Position numbers and translations under genes: made by a program. Under the pieces are notes generated by a model. The model searched no databases and was not told the DNA's origin. It worked only from the letters and a program-made list of their open reading frames with translations. From an uncultured Eubacterium sp. (GTDB taxonomy: Bacteria; Bacillota; Clostridia; Lachnospirales; Lachnospiraceae), in contig URAI01000010.1 of the NCBI GenBank assembly GCA_900545725.1, positions 1 to 41,642 of the forward strand: DNA of 41,642 nucleotides. The letters run 5' to 3'. Shown here in pieces: positions 34,524 through 41,642 of this stretch; the stretch's first letter is position 1; each line of letters opens with the position of its first letter.

Positions 34524-34633
34524 GGGTTGCTTTGTGCCGCAGGTATCACAAAGCAGCCCTTATCGCAGAGCCAGATCTGACATCTGGCTCGCGATTCTTT
34601 GGCATTAAAAATGCCTGCGGAATGGAGATTAGT
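34524..34633 (+). repeat. Dispersed repeat family 1, copy b (truncated, upstream of the ferredoxin gene)
   Basis: Contains the last three hairpins of family 1. The third reads GAGCCAGAT-ctgac-ATCTGGCTC, a paired change from copy a. The first hairpin and the mini-ORF start are missing, and a one-base deletion shifts the frame. It ends with GGAATGGAGATTAGT directly at the ferredoxin ATG. Confidence 0.75.
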
Positions 34634-34819
34634 ATGAAATATAAAGTTAATGAATTATGTATAGGCTGTGGTCTGTGCGAGGCTGTATGTCCTGAAGTAT
34701 TTAGCCTCAAAGATGGAGGAACAGCCGTAGCAGTTGATACAGATGTTACTAAAGAATCAGAAGCAAATGCAAAGGAAGCCATGACGGGATGTCCTGTCGG
34801 GGCAATTGAAGAAATATAA
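34634..34819 (+). CDS. Ferredoxin, single [4Fe-4S] type
   Basis: A 61-residue electron carrier. CIGCGLCEAVCP (Cys9, 12, 15, 19) plus one distal cysteine in TGCPVGAI fits a monocluster ferredoxin of the Desulfovibrio type, where the second cluster motif is lost. The start at 34634 is the ATG fused to repeat family 1. The frame is open upstream only through the repeat. It probably feeds electrons to hcp or to corrin-ring reductions; the partner is not known. Confidence 0.9.
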   Translation: MKYKVNELCIGCGLCEAVCPEVFSLKDGGTAVAVDTDVTKESEANAKEAMTGCPVGAIEEI

Positions 34820-34934
34820 AAATAATTAATGGGAATAGGAAGTTCTATGTGCTTTTTATTGTGTATTAATAAATAATATGTTATTATCAATTATAAATTG
34901 TATGCAATAAGGTTGCTGTGGAATGGAGATTAGC

Positions 34935-35462
34935 ATGGAAAAAGGATTAGTTCATATATATTGTGGTGATGGTAAGGGAAAGACTACTGCTGCCACCGGT
35001 CTTGCTGTAAGATGTGCAGGTGCCGGGGGCAGCATTTTGTGGTTTCAGTTTTTAAAAAGAGATACGTCCGGTGAAAGAATAAGCCTTGGCAGGCTTGAAA
35101 ATATAACATTGTTACAAGGTTATGACAAGATGAAATTTACATTCGCAATGACAGATGAAGAAAAGCAGGAAGCCGCCTTGTTCTATAATAATGCAATGGA
35201 TAGAATTAAAAAAATGGTGCAATCAGAGAATTATGATATGCTTATACTTGATGAAACATTTGGTGCAATTAATACAGGTATGATATCAGAAGATATAATT
35301 ATTGAATTTCTTAAAAATAAGCCGGCCGGACTTGAGGTTGTAATGACAGGAAGAGAGCCATCAGAACGTATAATGGAATATGCAGATTATATTTCAGAAA
35401 TAAGAAAGATTAAGCATCCTTATGATAGAGGCATACAGTCAAGAAAAATGATTGAGTATTAA
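34935..35462 (+). CDS. cobO: Cob(I)yrinic acid a,c-diamide adenosyltransferase (CobO/BtuR type)
   Basis: Transfers the adenosyl group of ATP to the cobalt of corrinoids. It is 175 residues, with the family P-loop YCGDGKGKTTAATGLA near 9-24, the LILDE motif and the RKIKHPYDRGI end. The start at 34935 follows GGAATGGAGATTAGC, the same start context that ends repeat family 1, but without the repeat body. It is the first of the cobalamin genes in the window. Confidence 0.93.
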   Translation: MEKGLVHIYCGDGKGKTTAATGLAVRCAGAGGSILWFQFLKRDTSGERISLGRLENITLLQGYDKMKFTFAMTDEEKQEAALFYNNAMDRIKKMVQSENYDMLILDETFGAINTGMISEDIIIEFLKNKPAGLEVVMTGREPSERIMEYADYISEIRKIKHPYDRGIQSRKMIEY

Positions 35463-35472
35463 TTTTTCAGAA

Positions 35473-35546
35473 GATGGTGCGAAAATTGCTGTGCGAATTT
35501 TTCTTCACATCTTCGCAACAAAAGTTGCAAAGGAATTGGGAGTAGT
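35473..35546 (+). repeat. Dispersed repeat family 2, copy c (fused to family 1)
   Basis: Carries the CTTCGCAAC-aaaa-GTTGC hairpin (35511-35528), a paired change from GCAGC/GCTGC in the copy at 39064. Its ribosome-site end, AATTGGGAGTAGT, leads into the GTG of the family 1 mini-ORF rather than into a normal gene. Confidence 0.6.
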
Positions 35547-35706
35547 GTGAAAAATAAGCTCGATAGCTTATTTTATCACAAGTTCATAAATGAACTGGCT
35601 GCTTTGTTCTGCAGGCGTCACAAAGCAGCCCTTATCGCAGAGCCAAATCTGACATTTGGCTTGCGATTCCTCCGGCATTAAAAATGCCTGCGGAATGGGG
35701 ATTAAT
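35532..35706 (+). repeat. Dispersed repeat family 1, copy c (upstream of cobT)
   Basis: Full-length copy with the AAATAAGCT/AGCTTATTT hairpin and GGCTGCTTT/AAAGCAGCC. The third hairpin is GAGCCAAAT-ctgac-ATTTGGCTT, and the last is GGCATT/AATGCC. It differs from copy a by a 15-nt net insertion after the first hairpin. It ends with GGAATGGGGATTAAT at the GTG start of cobT. Confidence 0.75.
35547..35681 (+). CDS. Putative 44-residue leader peptide inside repeat family 1 (copy c)
   Basis: GTG start at 35547. It shares its first 11 residues (MKNKLDSLFYH) and the core HKAALIAEPNLT with the mini-ORF at 12027-12146, and also ends in RFLRH. The length difference is a multiple of three. It stops 25 bp before cobT. 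Real translation is unproven. Confidence 0.3.
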   Translation: MKNKLDSLFYHKFINELAALFCRRHKAALIAEPNLTFGLRFLRH

Positions 35707-36789
35707 GTGAAAAATATATTTACAAATAAAGACCTGGATACATATATTGAAAAAATCGGACATATTAATAATGACTATTGCAGACTTGCACAGGAAAAAT
35801 GGGATAAAGTCGGTAAGCCGTTAAGGAGTCTTGGCAGGCTTGAGGATATGGTAATACAGCTTGCCGGTATTACGGAAAGTATTAATCCTAAAGCTGATAA
35901 AAAGGCAGTTGTGATATTCTGTTCCGATAATGGAGTTGTAAGTGAAGGCGTGACACAGACAGGGCAGAGTGTAACGGCTGTTGTAGCACAGAATTTCACA
36001 AAGGGTATTGCAACTGTCAATTCCTTTGCAGGAGTAGCAGGTGCTAAAGTGATTCCTGTCGATGTAGGAATTAATAAAGATATGTCATCGGTTGATGGAA
36101 TTATTAACAAAAAGGTGGCTTATGGAACTAAGAATATGGCAATACAGGCGGCAATGACAAAAAGTGAATGTATAGAAGCTATCATAGTGGGAATTGAGAT
36201 GGTTGGTAATCTGAAAAAAGATGGATTTAATATGATTATAACCGGTGAGATGGGGATTGGTAACACAACAACCTCTAGTGCAGTGCTTTCAGTTCTTGAG
36301 AATATTCCTGTAGAAAAAGTAACCGGCAGGGGAGCCGGACTTACAAAATCAGGAATAAATCATAAGATAGACGTTATTAAAAAAGCTATAGCTGTAAACA
36401 GACCTGAAAGCAGTGATGTAATTGATGTGCTATCTAAGCTTGGAGGCTTTGATATATGTGCAATAACGGGTGCATTTCTTGGTGGTGCTATATACCATAT
36501 CCCTGTAATTATTGATGGTTTTATATCGGCAGTGGCAGCTGATTGTGCAATCAGGCTTTCAGAAAATTGTGCCAATTATATATTTGCATCACATGTATCG
36601 GCAGAACCGGCAGGTCAAATGGCACTTTCTGCAATCGGCAAAACTGCCTGTATTAATGCCGGTATGTGTCTTGGCGAAGGAACCGGTGCAATTCTTGCAG
36701 CACAGCTTTTTGATTATGCACTTGCAGCCTATAATGAAACTGCTGATTTTGACAAGGCAGCTTTCGGACATTATACACTATTGGATTAA
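35707..36789 (+). CDS. cobT: Nicotinate-nucleotide-dimethylbenzimidazole phosphoribosyltransferase
   Basis: Makes alpha-ribazole phosphate for the lower ligand of cobalamin. It is 360 residues. Motifs in order are KPLRSLGRLE, SDNGVVSEGVTQ, TGEMGIGNTTTS, TGAFLGGAIYH, SAEPAGQMA and LGEGTGA, which holds the catalytic glutamate. The start is GTG at 35707, directly after repeat family 1; the frame open upstream to 35656 is repeat sequence. Confidence 0.95.
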   Translation: MKNIFTNKDLDTYIEKIGHINNDYCRLAQEKWDKVGKPLRSLGRLEDMVIQLAGITESINPKADKKAVVIFCSDNGVVSEGVTQTGQSVTAVVAQNFTKGIATVNSFAGVAGAKVIPVDVGINKDMSSVDGIINKKVAYGTKNMAIQAAMTKSECIEAIIVGIEMVGNLKKDGFNMIITGEMGIGNTTTSSAVLSVLENIPVEKVTGRGAGLTKSGINHKIDVIKKAIAVNRPESSDVIDVLSKLGGFDICAITGAFLGGAIYHIPVIIDGFISAVAADCAIRLSENCANYIFASHVSAEPAGQMALSAIGKTACINAGMCLGEGTGAILAAQLFDYALAAYNETADFDKAAFGHYTLLD

Positions 36790-36906
36790 CCATAGATATA
36801 TTGTATTAGAAATGACAGTTGGTTCCTGAAATATACAGATTATGAAAAATGCCTAAAAGAGAATAAGCAATTGCAAAAAAATAATATAAATATAGGTGTG
36901 GAAAAA

Positions 36907-38148
36907 TTGAATAAATCAGACATAAATTCAAATACGGAAGAAAATGTTAAAACAAAAGAGTTAAATATTAAAACTATAGAAGAATTAAATGAAACAGCAC
37001 AATTAAAATATGGCTATACAACAGGAACCTGTGCTGCAATTGCGGCCAAAGCGGCTGCAAAGATGCTTCTTTTCAATGATGATGTAATACGTGAACAGAT
37101 AGTAACTCCGGCAGGTATAAGAATTAATGTAGATATATATGATATAGATTATTCTGATAAATTTGCCCAATGTGCAGTAAGAAAAGATTCCGGTGATGAC
37201 CCTGATATAACCAATGGTATTATGATATATGCAAAAGCCGAATTTATTAATAATGATTATGACATTATTCAAAAAGAACCATTCATTATAATAGATGGAG
37301 GTGTAGGTGTAGGACGTGTAACAAAACCCGGACTTTCACAAAATATAGGTGAAGCTGCCATTAATCCTGTCCCCAAAAAGATGATATACGAAGAAGTTTC
37401 AAAGGTGATAAAGGAATATCAGCATATTAATCAAAAAAATACCGGTGCTATAAAAATTACTATATATGTTCCAGATGGTGATAAAATCGCAGAAAAGACA
37501 TTTAATCCACGGCTTGGAATAACCGGAGGCATATCAATTCTTGGAACGAGTGGAATTGTTGAGCCGATGAGTGAGAAAGCACTTCTACAGTCTATCGAAG
37601 TTGAGATGAAAGTAGTAAAAGCTGCCGGTATTAAGAATCTTATAATAACCCCTGGGAATTATGGCGAAGATTTTATTAAAAATACTATGCATTTTGATTT
37701 ATCAGAGTCGGTAAAGTGCAGCAACTATGTCGGGGAAACAATTGATATGGCTGTTAATATGGGCTTTGAAAGCATACTACTTGTAGGGCATATGGGGAAG
37801 CTGGTTAAGCTTGCAGCCGGAATTATGAATACACATTCTCATCAGGCAGATGCAAGAATGGAAATATTTACAGCACATAGTGCATTGTGTGGTGCACCTG
37901 TTGATGTATTAAGGCAGATTATGAATTGCATTACTACTGATGAAGCAGTTAATATAATAAAGGTATATGATTTTTACGATGATGTGTGCAAAAGTATAAT
38001 GGAAAAAATAGATTTTCACATAACTGCCAGAGTGCATAATGAACTTCCAATAGGTGCAATTTTATTTTCTAACAAATGGGGATTGTTTGGTAAGACATCT
38101 AAGGCTGATGAAATCATTGAAAAAATCAGACATAAATCAGATATATAA
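36907..38148 (+). CDS. cbiD: Cobalt-precorrin-5B C1-methyltransferase
   Basis: Methylates C1 in the anaerobic corrin pathway. About 413 residues. Family motifs are YGYTTGTCAAIAAKAA, KDSGDDPDITNG, VGRVTKPGL, INPVPKKM, NPRLGITGGISILGTSG and GNYGE. The start is uncertain: TTG 36907 has AGGTG about 8 bp upstream, but GTG 36898 and TTG 36871 are in frame. The first 35 or so residues are a polar extension before the conserved start YGYTTG. It lies 117 bp after cobT. Confidence 0.93.
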   Translation: MNKSDINSNTEENVKTKELNIKTIEELNETAQLKYGYTTGTCAAIAAKAAAKMLLFNDDVIREQIVTPAGIRINVDIYDIDYSDKFAQCAVRKDSGDDPDITNGIMIYAKAEFINNDYDIIQKEPFIIIDGGVGVGRVTKPGLSQNIGEAAINPVPKKMIYEEVSKVIKEYQHINQKNTGAIKITIYVPDGDKIAEKTFNPRLGITGGISILGTSGIVEPMSEKALLQSIEVEMKVVKAAGIKNLIITPGNYGEDFIKNTMHFDLSESVKCSNYVGETIDMAVNMGFESILLVGHMGKLVKLAAGIMNTHSHQADARMEIFTAHSALCGAPVDVLRQIMNCITTDEAVNIIKVYDFYDDVCKSIMEKIDFHITARVHNELPIGAILFSNKWGLFGKTSKADEIIEKIRHKSDI

Positions 38149-38300
38149 AAAACTGATATATATTAACTGATCAATATTAACTGATAAATATTAAATTATC
38201 GTCTGGTTAATATATGATTTTGGTGTAATCTGATAAAAGATAATAATTGGAATCTGATATTATTGACATATTTATTTTAGAGAAAGGATTATATATAATT

Positions 38301-39059
38301 ATGGTACATTTTGTAGGAGCAGGTTCAGGAGCGGATGATTTAATTACCGTGCGTGGTAAGAAACTTGTAGATAGCGCAGACGTTGTAATATATGCAGGTT
38401 CTCTTGTAAATCCGCAGCTTTTAGAGGACTGTAAAGAGAGTTGTGAAATATATAACAGCGCATCTATGACACTTGAAGAGGTAATTGATGTTATGCAGAT
38501 GGCAGAAAAAGATAATAAGACGACTGTAAGACTTCATACAGGTGATCCATGCCTTTATGGTGCAATACGTGAACAGATGGATATTCTTGAATCAAAAAAT
38601 ATCAAATATGATTATTGTCCTGGTGTGAGTTCTTTTTGCGGAGCTGCGGCAGCACTTAATCTTGAATATACATTGCCGGATGTATCACAATCAGTAATAA
38701 TTACACGAATGGAGGGAAGGACAGCGGTTCCTGAAATGGAATCCATAGAAAAGTGGGCGGCACATCAGTCAACAATGGTAATATTTCTCAGTATGGGACT
38801 ACTTGAAGAGCTTCAAAGCCGTCTTATAAAAGGCGGATATAAAAAAGATACACCTGCAGCTATTGTATACAAGGCAACATGGCCGGATGAAAAGACATTC
38901 CGCTGTACGGTTTCGACCATTAATAAGACTGCAAAGGAAAATAATATAACTAAGACTGCACTTGTAATTGTAGGCGATGTACTGGACAGTGTGTATAGCC
39001 GTTCAAAGTTATACAACCCTGCATTTGAAACTGAATATCGTAAATTAAAAAATGAATAA
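38301..39059 (+). CDS. cbiF: Cobalt-precorrin-4 C11-methyltransferase
   Basis: SAM-dependent tetrapyrrole methylase of 252 residues. It shows VGAGSGADDLITVRG, YAGSLVNP, LHTGDPCLYGAIREQ and PGVSSFCGAAAALN, then TRMEGRTAVPE, which is typical of CbiF/CobM. The start at 38301 follows AGAAAGGATT; the upstream open frame lacks a ribosome site. It is 152 bp after cbiD. The usual next gene cbiG is not present. Confidence 0.95.
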   Translation: MVHFVGAGSGADDLITVRGKKLVDSADVVIYAGSLVNPQLLEDCKESCEIYNSASMTLEEVIDVMQMAEKDNKTTVRLHTGDPCLYGAIREQMDILESKNIKYDYCPGVSSFCGAAAALNLEYTLPDVSQSVIITRMEGRTAVPEMESIEKWAAHQSTMVIFLSMGLLEELQSRLIKGGYKKDTPAAIVYKATWPDEKTFRCTVSTINKTAKENNITKTALVIVGDVLDSVYSRSKLYNPAFETEYRKLKNE

Positions 39060-39063
39060 TAAT

Positions 39064-39150
39064 TGATGGCAGAAGAAAAATCGCCTGCGTAAATTTTTCT
39101 TCGCTTCTTCGCAGCAAAAGCTGCTCAGAAATAAGGATTGGTAAGAAAAT
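39064..39150 (+). repeat. Dispersed repeat family 2, copy d (between cbiF and cbiH)
   Basis: The best-formed copy. GAAGAAAAAT pairs with AATTTTTCTTC, and GCAGC-aaaa-GCTGC forms a perfect hairpin at 39111-39124. The end AGAAATAAGGATTGG leads to the cbiH start, with a slightly longer gap than in other copies. Confidence 0.65.
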
Positions 39151-39888
39151 ATGAATAAATTATATGTAATAGGAATAGGTCCGGGAGAATATGAAGGACT
39201 TACAATTAAGGCTGATAATGCACTTAAAGAGAGTGATGTTATTATAGGATATACCGTATATGCGGAGCTTGTTAAAAAATATTATCCTGATAAGACATTT
39301 ATTGTAACACCTATGAAGCAGGAAATGCAAAGATGCCGGATTGCTTATGAACAGGCGGCTATGGGTAAAAAAACTGCTATGGTATGCAGTGGAGATGCAG
39401 GCGTATATGGCATGGCTGGAATTATGTATGAGCTCAATAAGGATTATACAAATGTAGAACTTGAAATTATTCCCGGAGTCACAGCTGCTCTTTCCGGAAG
39501 CAGTGTTTTAGGAGCCCCTCTTTCACATGACTTTGCGGTGATAAGCCTTAGTGATCTTCTCACACCCTGGGAGCTTATAGCTAAGAGAATAGAATGTGCA
39601 GCAATGTCGGATATGTGCATGAGTATTTATAATCCATCAAGTAAAAAAAGACATGATTATTTACATAGAGCATGTGAGATTATTTTAAAATATAAAAATG
39701 AAGATACTGTATGTGGTTATGTGAAAAATATAGGAAGAGATGGCGAGGAATATAAGATAATGACATTGAAAGAATTATCTTACGAACCAACAGACATGTT
39801 TACAACGGTATTTATCGGCAATAAAGATACAAAAGTCATTAATGGGAAGATGGTAACGCCTAGAGGATATAAAAACATTTCTTTGTAA
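39151..39888 (+). CDS. cbiH: Cobalt-precorrin-3B C17-methyltransferase
   Basis: Tetrapyrrole methylase of 245 residues that methylates C17 with ring contraction. It shows GIGPGEYEGLTIKA, IIGYTVYAELV, CSGDAGVYGMAGIMYE, PGVTAALSGSSVLGAPL and SLSDLLTPWELI, with MSIYNPSSKKR, all characteristic of CbiH/CobJ. Family 2 repeat forms its leader. cbiET follows after 33 bp. Confidence 0.95.
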   Translation: MNKLYVIGIGPGEYEGLTIKADNALKESDVIIGYTVYAELVKKYYPDKTFIVTPMKQEMQRCRIAYEQAAMGKKTAMVCSGDAGVYGMAGIMYELNKDYTNVELEIIPGVTAALSGSSVLGAPLSHDFAVISLSDLLTPWELIAKRIECAAMSDMCMSIYNPSSKKRHDYLHRACEIILKYKNEDTVCGYVKNIGRDGEEYKIMTLKELSYEPTDMFTTVFIGNKDTKVINGKMVTPRGYKNISL

Positions 39889-39921
39889 AAATATTTTATA
39901 ATATAAAAGGAAGCATGTATT

Positions 39922-41244
39922 ATGGATAATAATGTAAAAAGTGATAATATACCGGTTGTGTATCTTATAGGAACAGGAATGGGTGCAATTGACAGTTATA
40001 CAGTTGAGGCAGTGCAGGCAATAAAATCTTCACAGATTCTTATAGGCGCAAAGAGAATGACAGATTCAGCAATGGATTTACTTAAAAATATAGAAAAAAC
40101 ATATAATGCTGTCATTGATGATAATGTTATTAAAGATACAAATGAAGATAATAATGATAAAATAATTGATAATTATAATAAACATATATTTATATCGTAT
40201 ATGCCGGATGAGATAAAAAATATTCTTGATGCAAATACATTTTCACAGGCGGCGGTATTATTATCAGGTGATTCAGGCTTTTACAGTGGAGCTAAAAAGA
40301 TTACCAGCGTACTGGAAGCTTATGATGTCAGAATAATTGCGGGAATATCGTCAGTATCGTATTTTTGCAGCAGGATTGGTAAGTCATGGGACGATATGCA
40401 TATAACAAGCTGTCATGGCAGGCACAGTAATCTTATACAAAGAATATATAAAAATAAAAAAACATTTGCATTGCTTGACGGACAAGAAGCAATACATAAT
40501 TTATGCGAAAAGCTGATATATTATAATATGCAGCATGTACATCTGTATATTGGCGAAAGACTTTCATATGAGGACGAGAAAATATTAAGCGGAAGTCCTG
40601 ATGAACTTAAAGATATCGTTACAGGAAGTCTTGTGGTTATATTTGCGGAAAATGACAACGCAGTTAACCGGATAGCTTATAATATCCCAGATGATGCATT
40701 TATCAGAGGAAAGGTACCAATGACTAAAAGTTCCATAAGGTCAGTATGTATTTCAAACATGGAATTAAAGGATGATTCCATTGTATATGACATAGGTGCA
40801 GGAACCGGCTCAGTATCTGTCGAAATAGCAATGCAGTCACCGGATATACAGGTGTATGCAATTGAAAAAAATGCTGCCGCCATTGAACTTATTAATCTTA
40901 ATAAACAGAAATTTGCAGCAGATAATATTAAGATAATAAATGCATATGCGCCGGAGGGAATGGATACACTACCAAAGCCTGATTGCGTATTTATTGGGGG
41001 GAGTACAGGAAATATTATAAGCATAATAGATACCGTATTTGCCAAAAATCCACAATGTACTATTATAATTAATACTGTTACGCTCAACACAATAACTGAG
41101 CTTATGAATATGTTAGAGTCTGATAATGGTTATAAGGCAGATATAACACAGATTAGTGCTGCACACTCATATGAGGCGGGAAGATATATGCTTATGAAGG
41201 CTGACAATCCTGTATATATTGTAAAAATGAAAAAAGATATATAA
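39922..41244 (+). CDS. cbiET: Fused cobalt-precorrin-7 C5-methyltransferase / precorrin-6B C15-methyltransferase (CbiET)
   Basis: A 440-residue fusion. The N-terminal CbiE methylase is at about 10-235 (LIGTGMGAIDSYT, LLSGDSGFYSGAKK, HGRHSNLIQ). The C-terminal CbiT Rossmann methylase-decarboxylase is at about 250-435 (GKVPMTKSSIRSV, YDIGAGTGSVSVEIA, CVFIGGSTGN). The fusion corresponds to CobL. An Asn/Asp-rich segment of about 20 residues near 70-85 looks like an insertion in the CbiE part. AAAAGGAAGC precedes the ATG. It is the last cobalamin gene in this run. Confidence 0.94.
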   Translation: MDNNVKSDNIPVVYLIGTGMGAIDSYTVEAVQAIKSSQILIGAKRMTDSAMDLLKNIEKTYNAVIDDNVIKDTNEDNNDKIIDNYNKHIFISYMPDEIKNILDANTFSQAAVLLSGDSGFYSGAKKITSVLEAYDVRIIAGISSVSYFCSRIGKSWDDMHITSCHGRHSNLIQRIYKNKKTFALLDGQEAIHNLCEKLIYYNMQHVHLYIGERLSYEDEKILSGSPDELKDIVTGSLVVIFAENDNAVNRIAYNIPDDAFIRGKVPMTKSSIRSVCISNMELKDDSIVYDIGAGTGSVSVEIAMQSPDIQVYAIEKNAAAIELINLNKQKFAADNIKIINAYAPEGMDTLPKPDCVFIGGSTGNIISIIDTVFAKNPQCTIIINTVTLNTITELMNMLESDNGYKADITQISAAHSYEAGRYMLMKADNPVYIVKMKKDI

Positions 41245-41298
41245 AAACCAGCAGAAAATTATTTGTTATACAAAAATATTTACAAAACTATTTTATAT

Positions 41299-41642
41299 CT
41301 AAAATCGCTTAGAGCCTGACTCATCACAACGTTTAAGCCTTTTATACATGCCTTGTTTTGTCATGCCGAGCTTCTTTGCAGCCGGCTCGGCTCCAAGCTG
41401 TTTAATCATGTCGCGTACCTCTGATACAGACAGGTCATAGAAATTAGCAATTCTTCCTGCATTTCGGCTTTTCCATTTTTTAAGCTTTTCTTCATCATAA
41501 GATATGGCAAGATGGCTTGAAAATTCACTTCGTTTTATCTCGGCTTTTCCACCGAAAATAGTCATTAAGTTATTTAACTTTTCCACTTGTGAATCATCTT
41601 CCATGGTGGGATTGATATCAAATACGAGTAAATTTAAATCAT
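41299..41642 (-). CDS. Unrecognised protein with C-terminal HTH, 5' end outside the window
   Basis: The frame continues without a stop to the right edge. An internal ATG at 41604 has no ribosome site, so the gene is probably cut by the edge; about 114 residues are visible. The last 50 residues look like a Fis-type or resolvase-like helix-turn-helix (EPAAKKLGMTKQGMYKRLKR), preceded by a charged segment (RNAGRIANFYDLSVSEVRDM). I do not recognise the family. It is convergent with cbiET, with 54 bp between the stop codons. Confidence 0.6.
   Translation of the reverse strand, partial: DLNLLVFDINPTMEDDSQVEKLNNLMTIFGGKAEIKRSEFSSHLAISYDEEKLKKWKSRNAGRIANFYDLSVSEVRDMIKQLGAEPAAKKLGMTKQGMYKRLKRCDESGSKRF

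Noticed and set aside
34445..34633. Long ferredoxin fusion read through family 1 copy b
   Set aside because: The frame is open by chance through the repeat; ferredoxin length and ribosome site support the ATG at 34634.
35656..35706. N-terminal extension of CobT through the repeat
   Set aside because: The extension is repeat sequence in another frame, and the conserved start plus GGAATGGGGATTAAT support GTG 35707.

Overview
The window looks like a chromosomal segment of an AT-rich, anaerobic, motile Clostridia bacterium, most likely a Lachnospiraceae (Lachnospira/Eubacterium eligens-type). The family call is inference, from the low GC, strong AGGAGG-type ribosome sites, the ylxM-ffh-rpsP-khpA-rimM ... 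rplS-lepB-rbgA-rnhB order, a leucine T-box, and an oxygen-independent cobalamin pathway. No phage, IS element, tRNA or rRNA was found.

Layout. 1-3300: dipeptidase pepD (+) convergent with a MocR-type regulator (-). 3300-4030: a gene-free stretch holding a decayed CRISPR-like array, a Crp/Fnr-type palindrome with promoter, and a dispersed repeat. 4034-6473: a DUF438/hemerythrin-like/PAS sensor protein, then a 38-residue membrane peptide and a ZIP metal transporter behind a DtxR-like operator. 6500-8700: leuA under a leucine T-box. 8784-10375: scpAB behind an unrecognised, stacked RNA leader. 10503-16413: M18 aminopeptidase, prmA-rsmE, and a cysteine desulfurase-thiI pair. 16686-16919: an HPr-like protein without the catalytic histidine. 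17178-21663: mtaB, then ylxM-ffh-rpsP-khpA-rimM. 21819-24728: a chemoreceptor (-) and a DUF4234 protein sit where trmD is normally found. 24964-32094: rplS, lepB, rbgA, rnhB, a FliK/YlqG-like protein, a free-standing FlhB C-terminal domain, yraN, pgeF and a small (p)ppGpp synthetase. 32292-34819: hcp, a DUF1858 protein and a ferredoxin. 34935-41244: cobalamin genes cobO, cobT, cbiD, cbiF, cbiH and cbiET. 41299 to the right edge: a partial HTH protein (-).

The most interesting content is between the genes. Two families of structured dispersed repeats end exactly at the ribosome-binding site and start codon of unrelated genes. Family 1 lies before prmA, the ferredoxin gene and cobT. Family 2 lies before the DUF438 gene, the flhB-like gene and cbiH, and once directly in front of a family 1 copy. 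Their stems differ between copies by paired, compensating changes, so folding as RNA seems to be selected. The two long family 1 copies also carry an in-frame mini-ORF with its own start signals that ends just before the next gene.

A second strong signal is a shared 18-bp palindrome at the same distance (20 bp) upstream of the -10 boxes of hcp and the DUF438 gene. In both cases it is centred at -41.5, which predicts an HcpR/Fnr-like regulon for nitrosative or redox stress. The scpAB leader and the loss of trmD from its usual operon are also worth checking.
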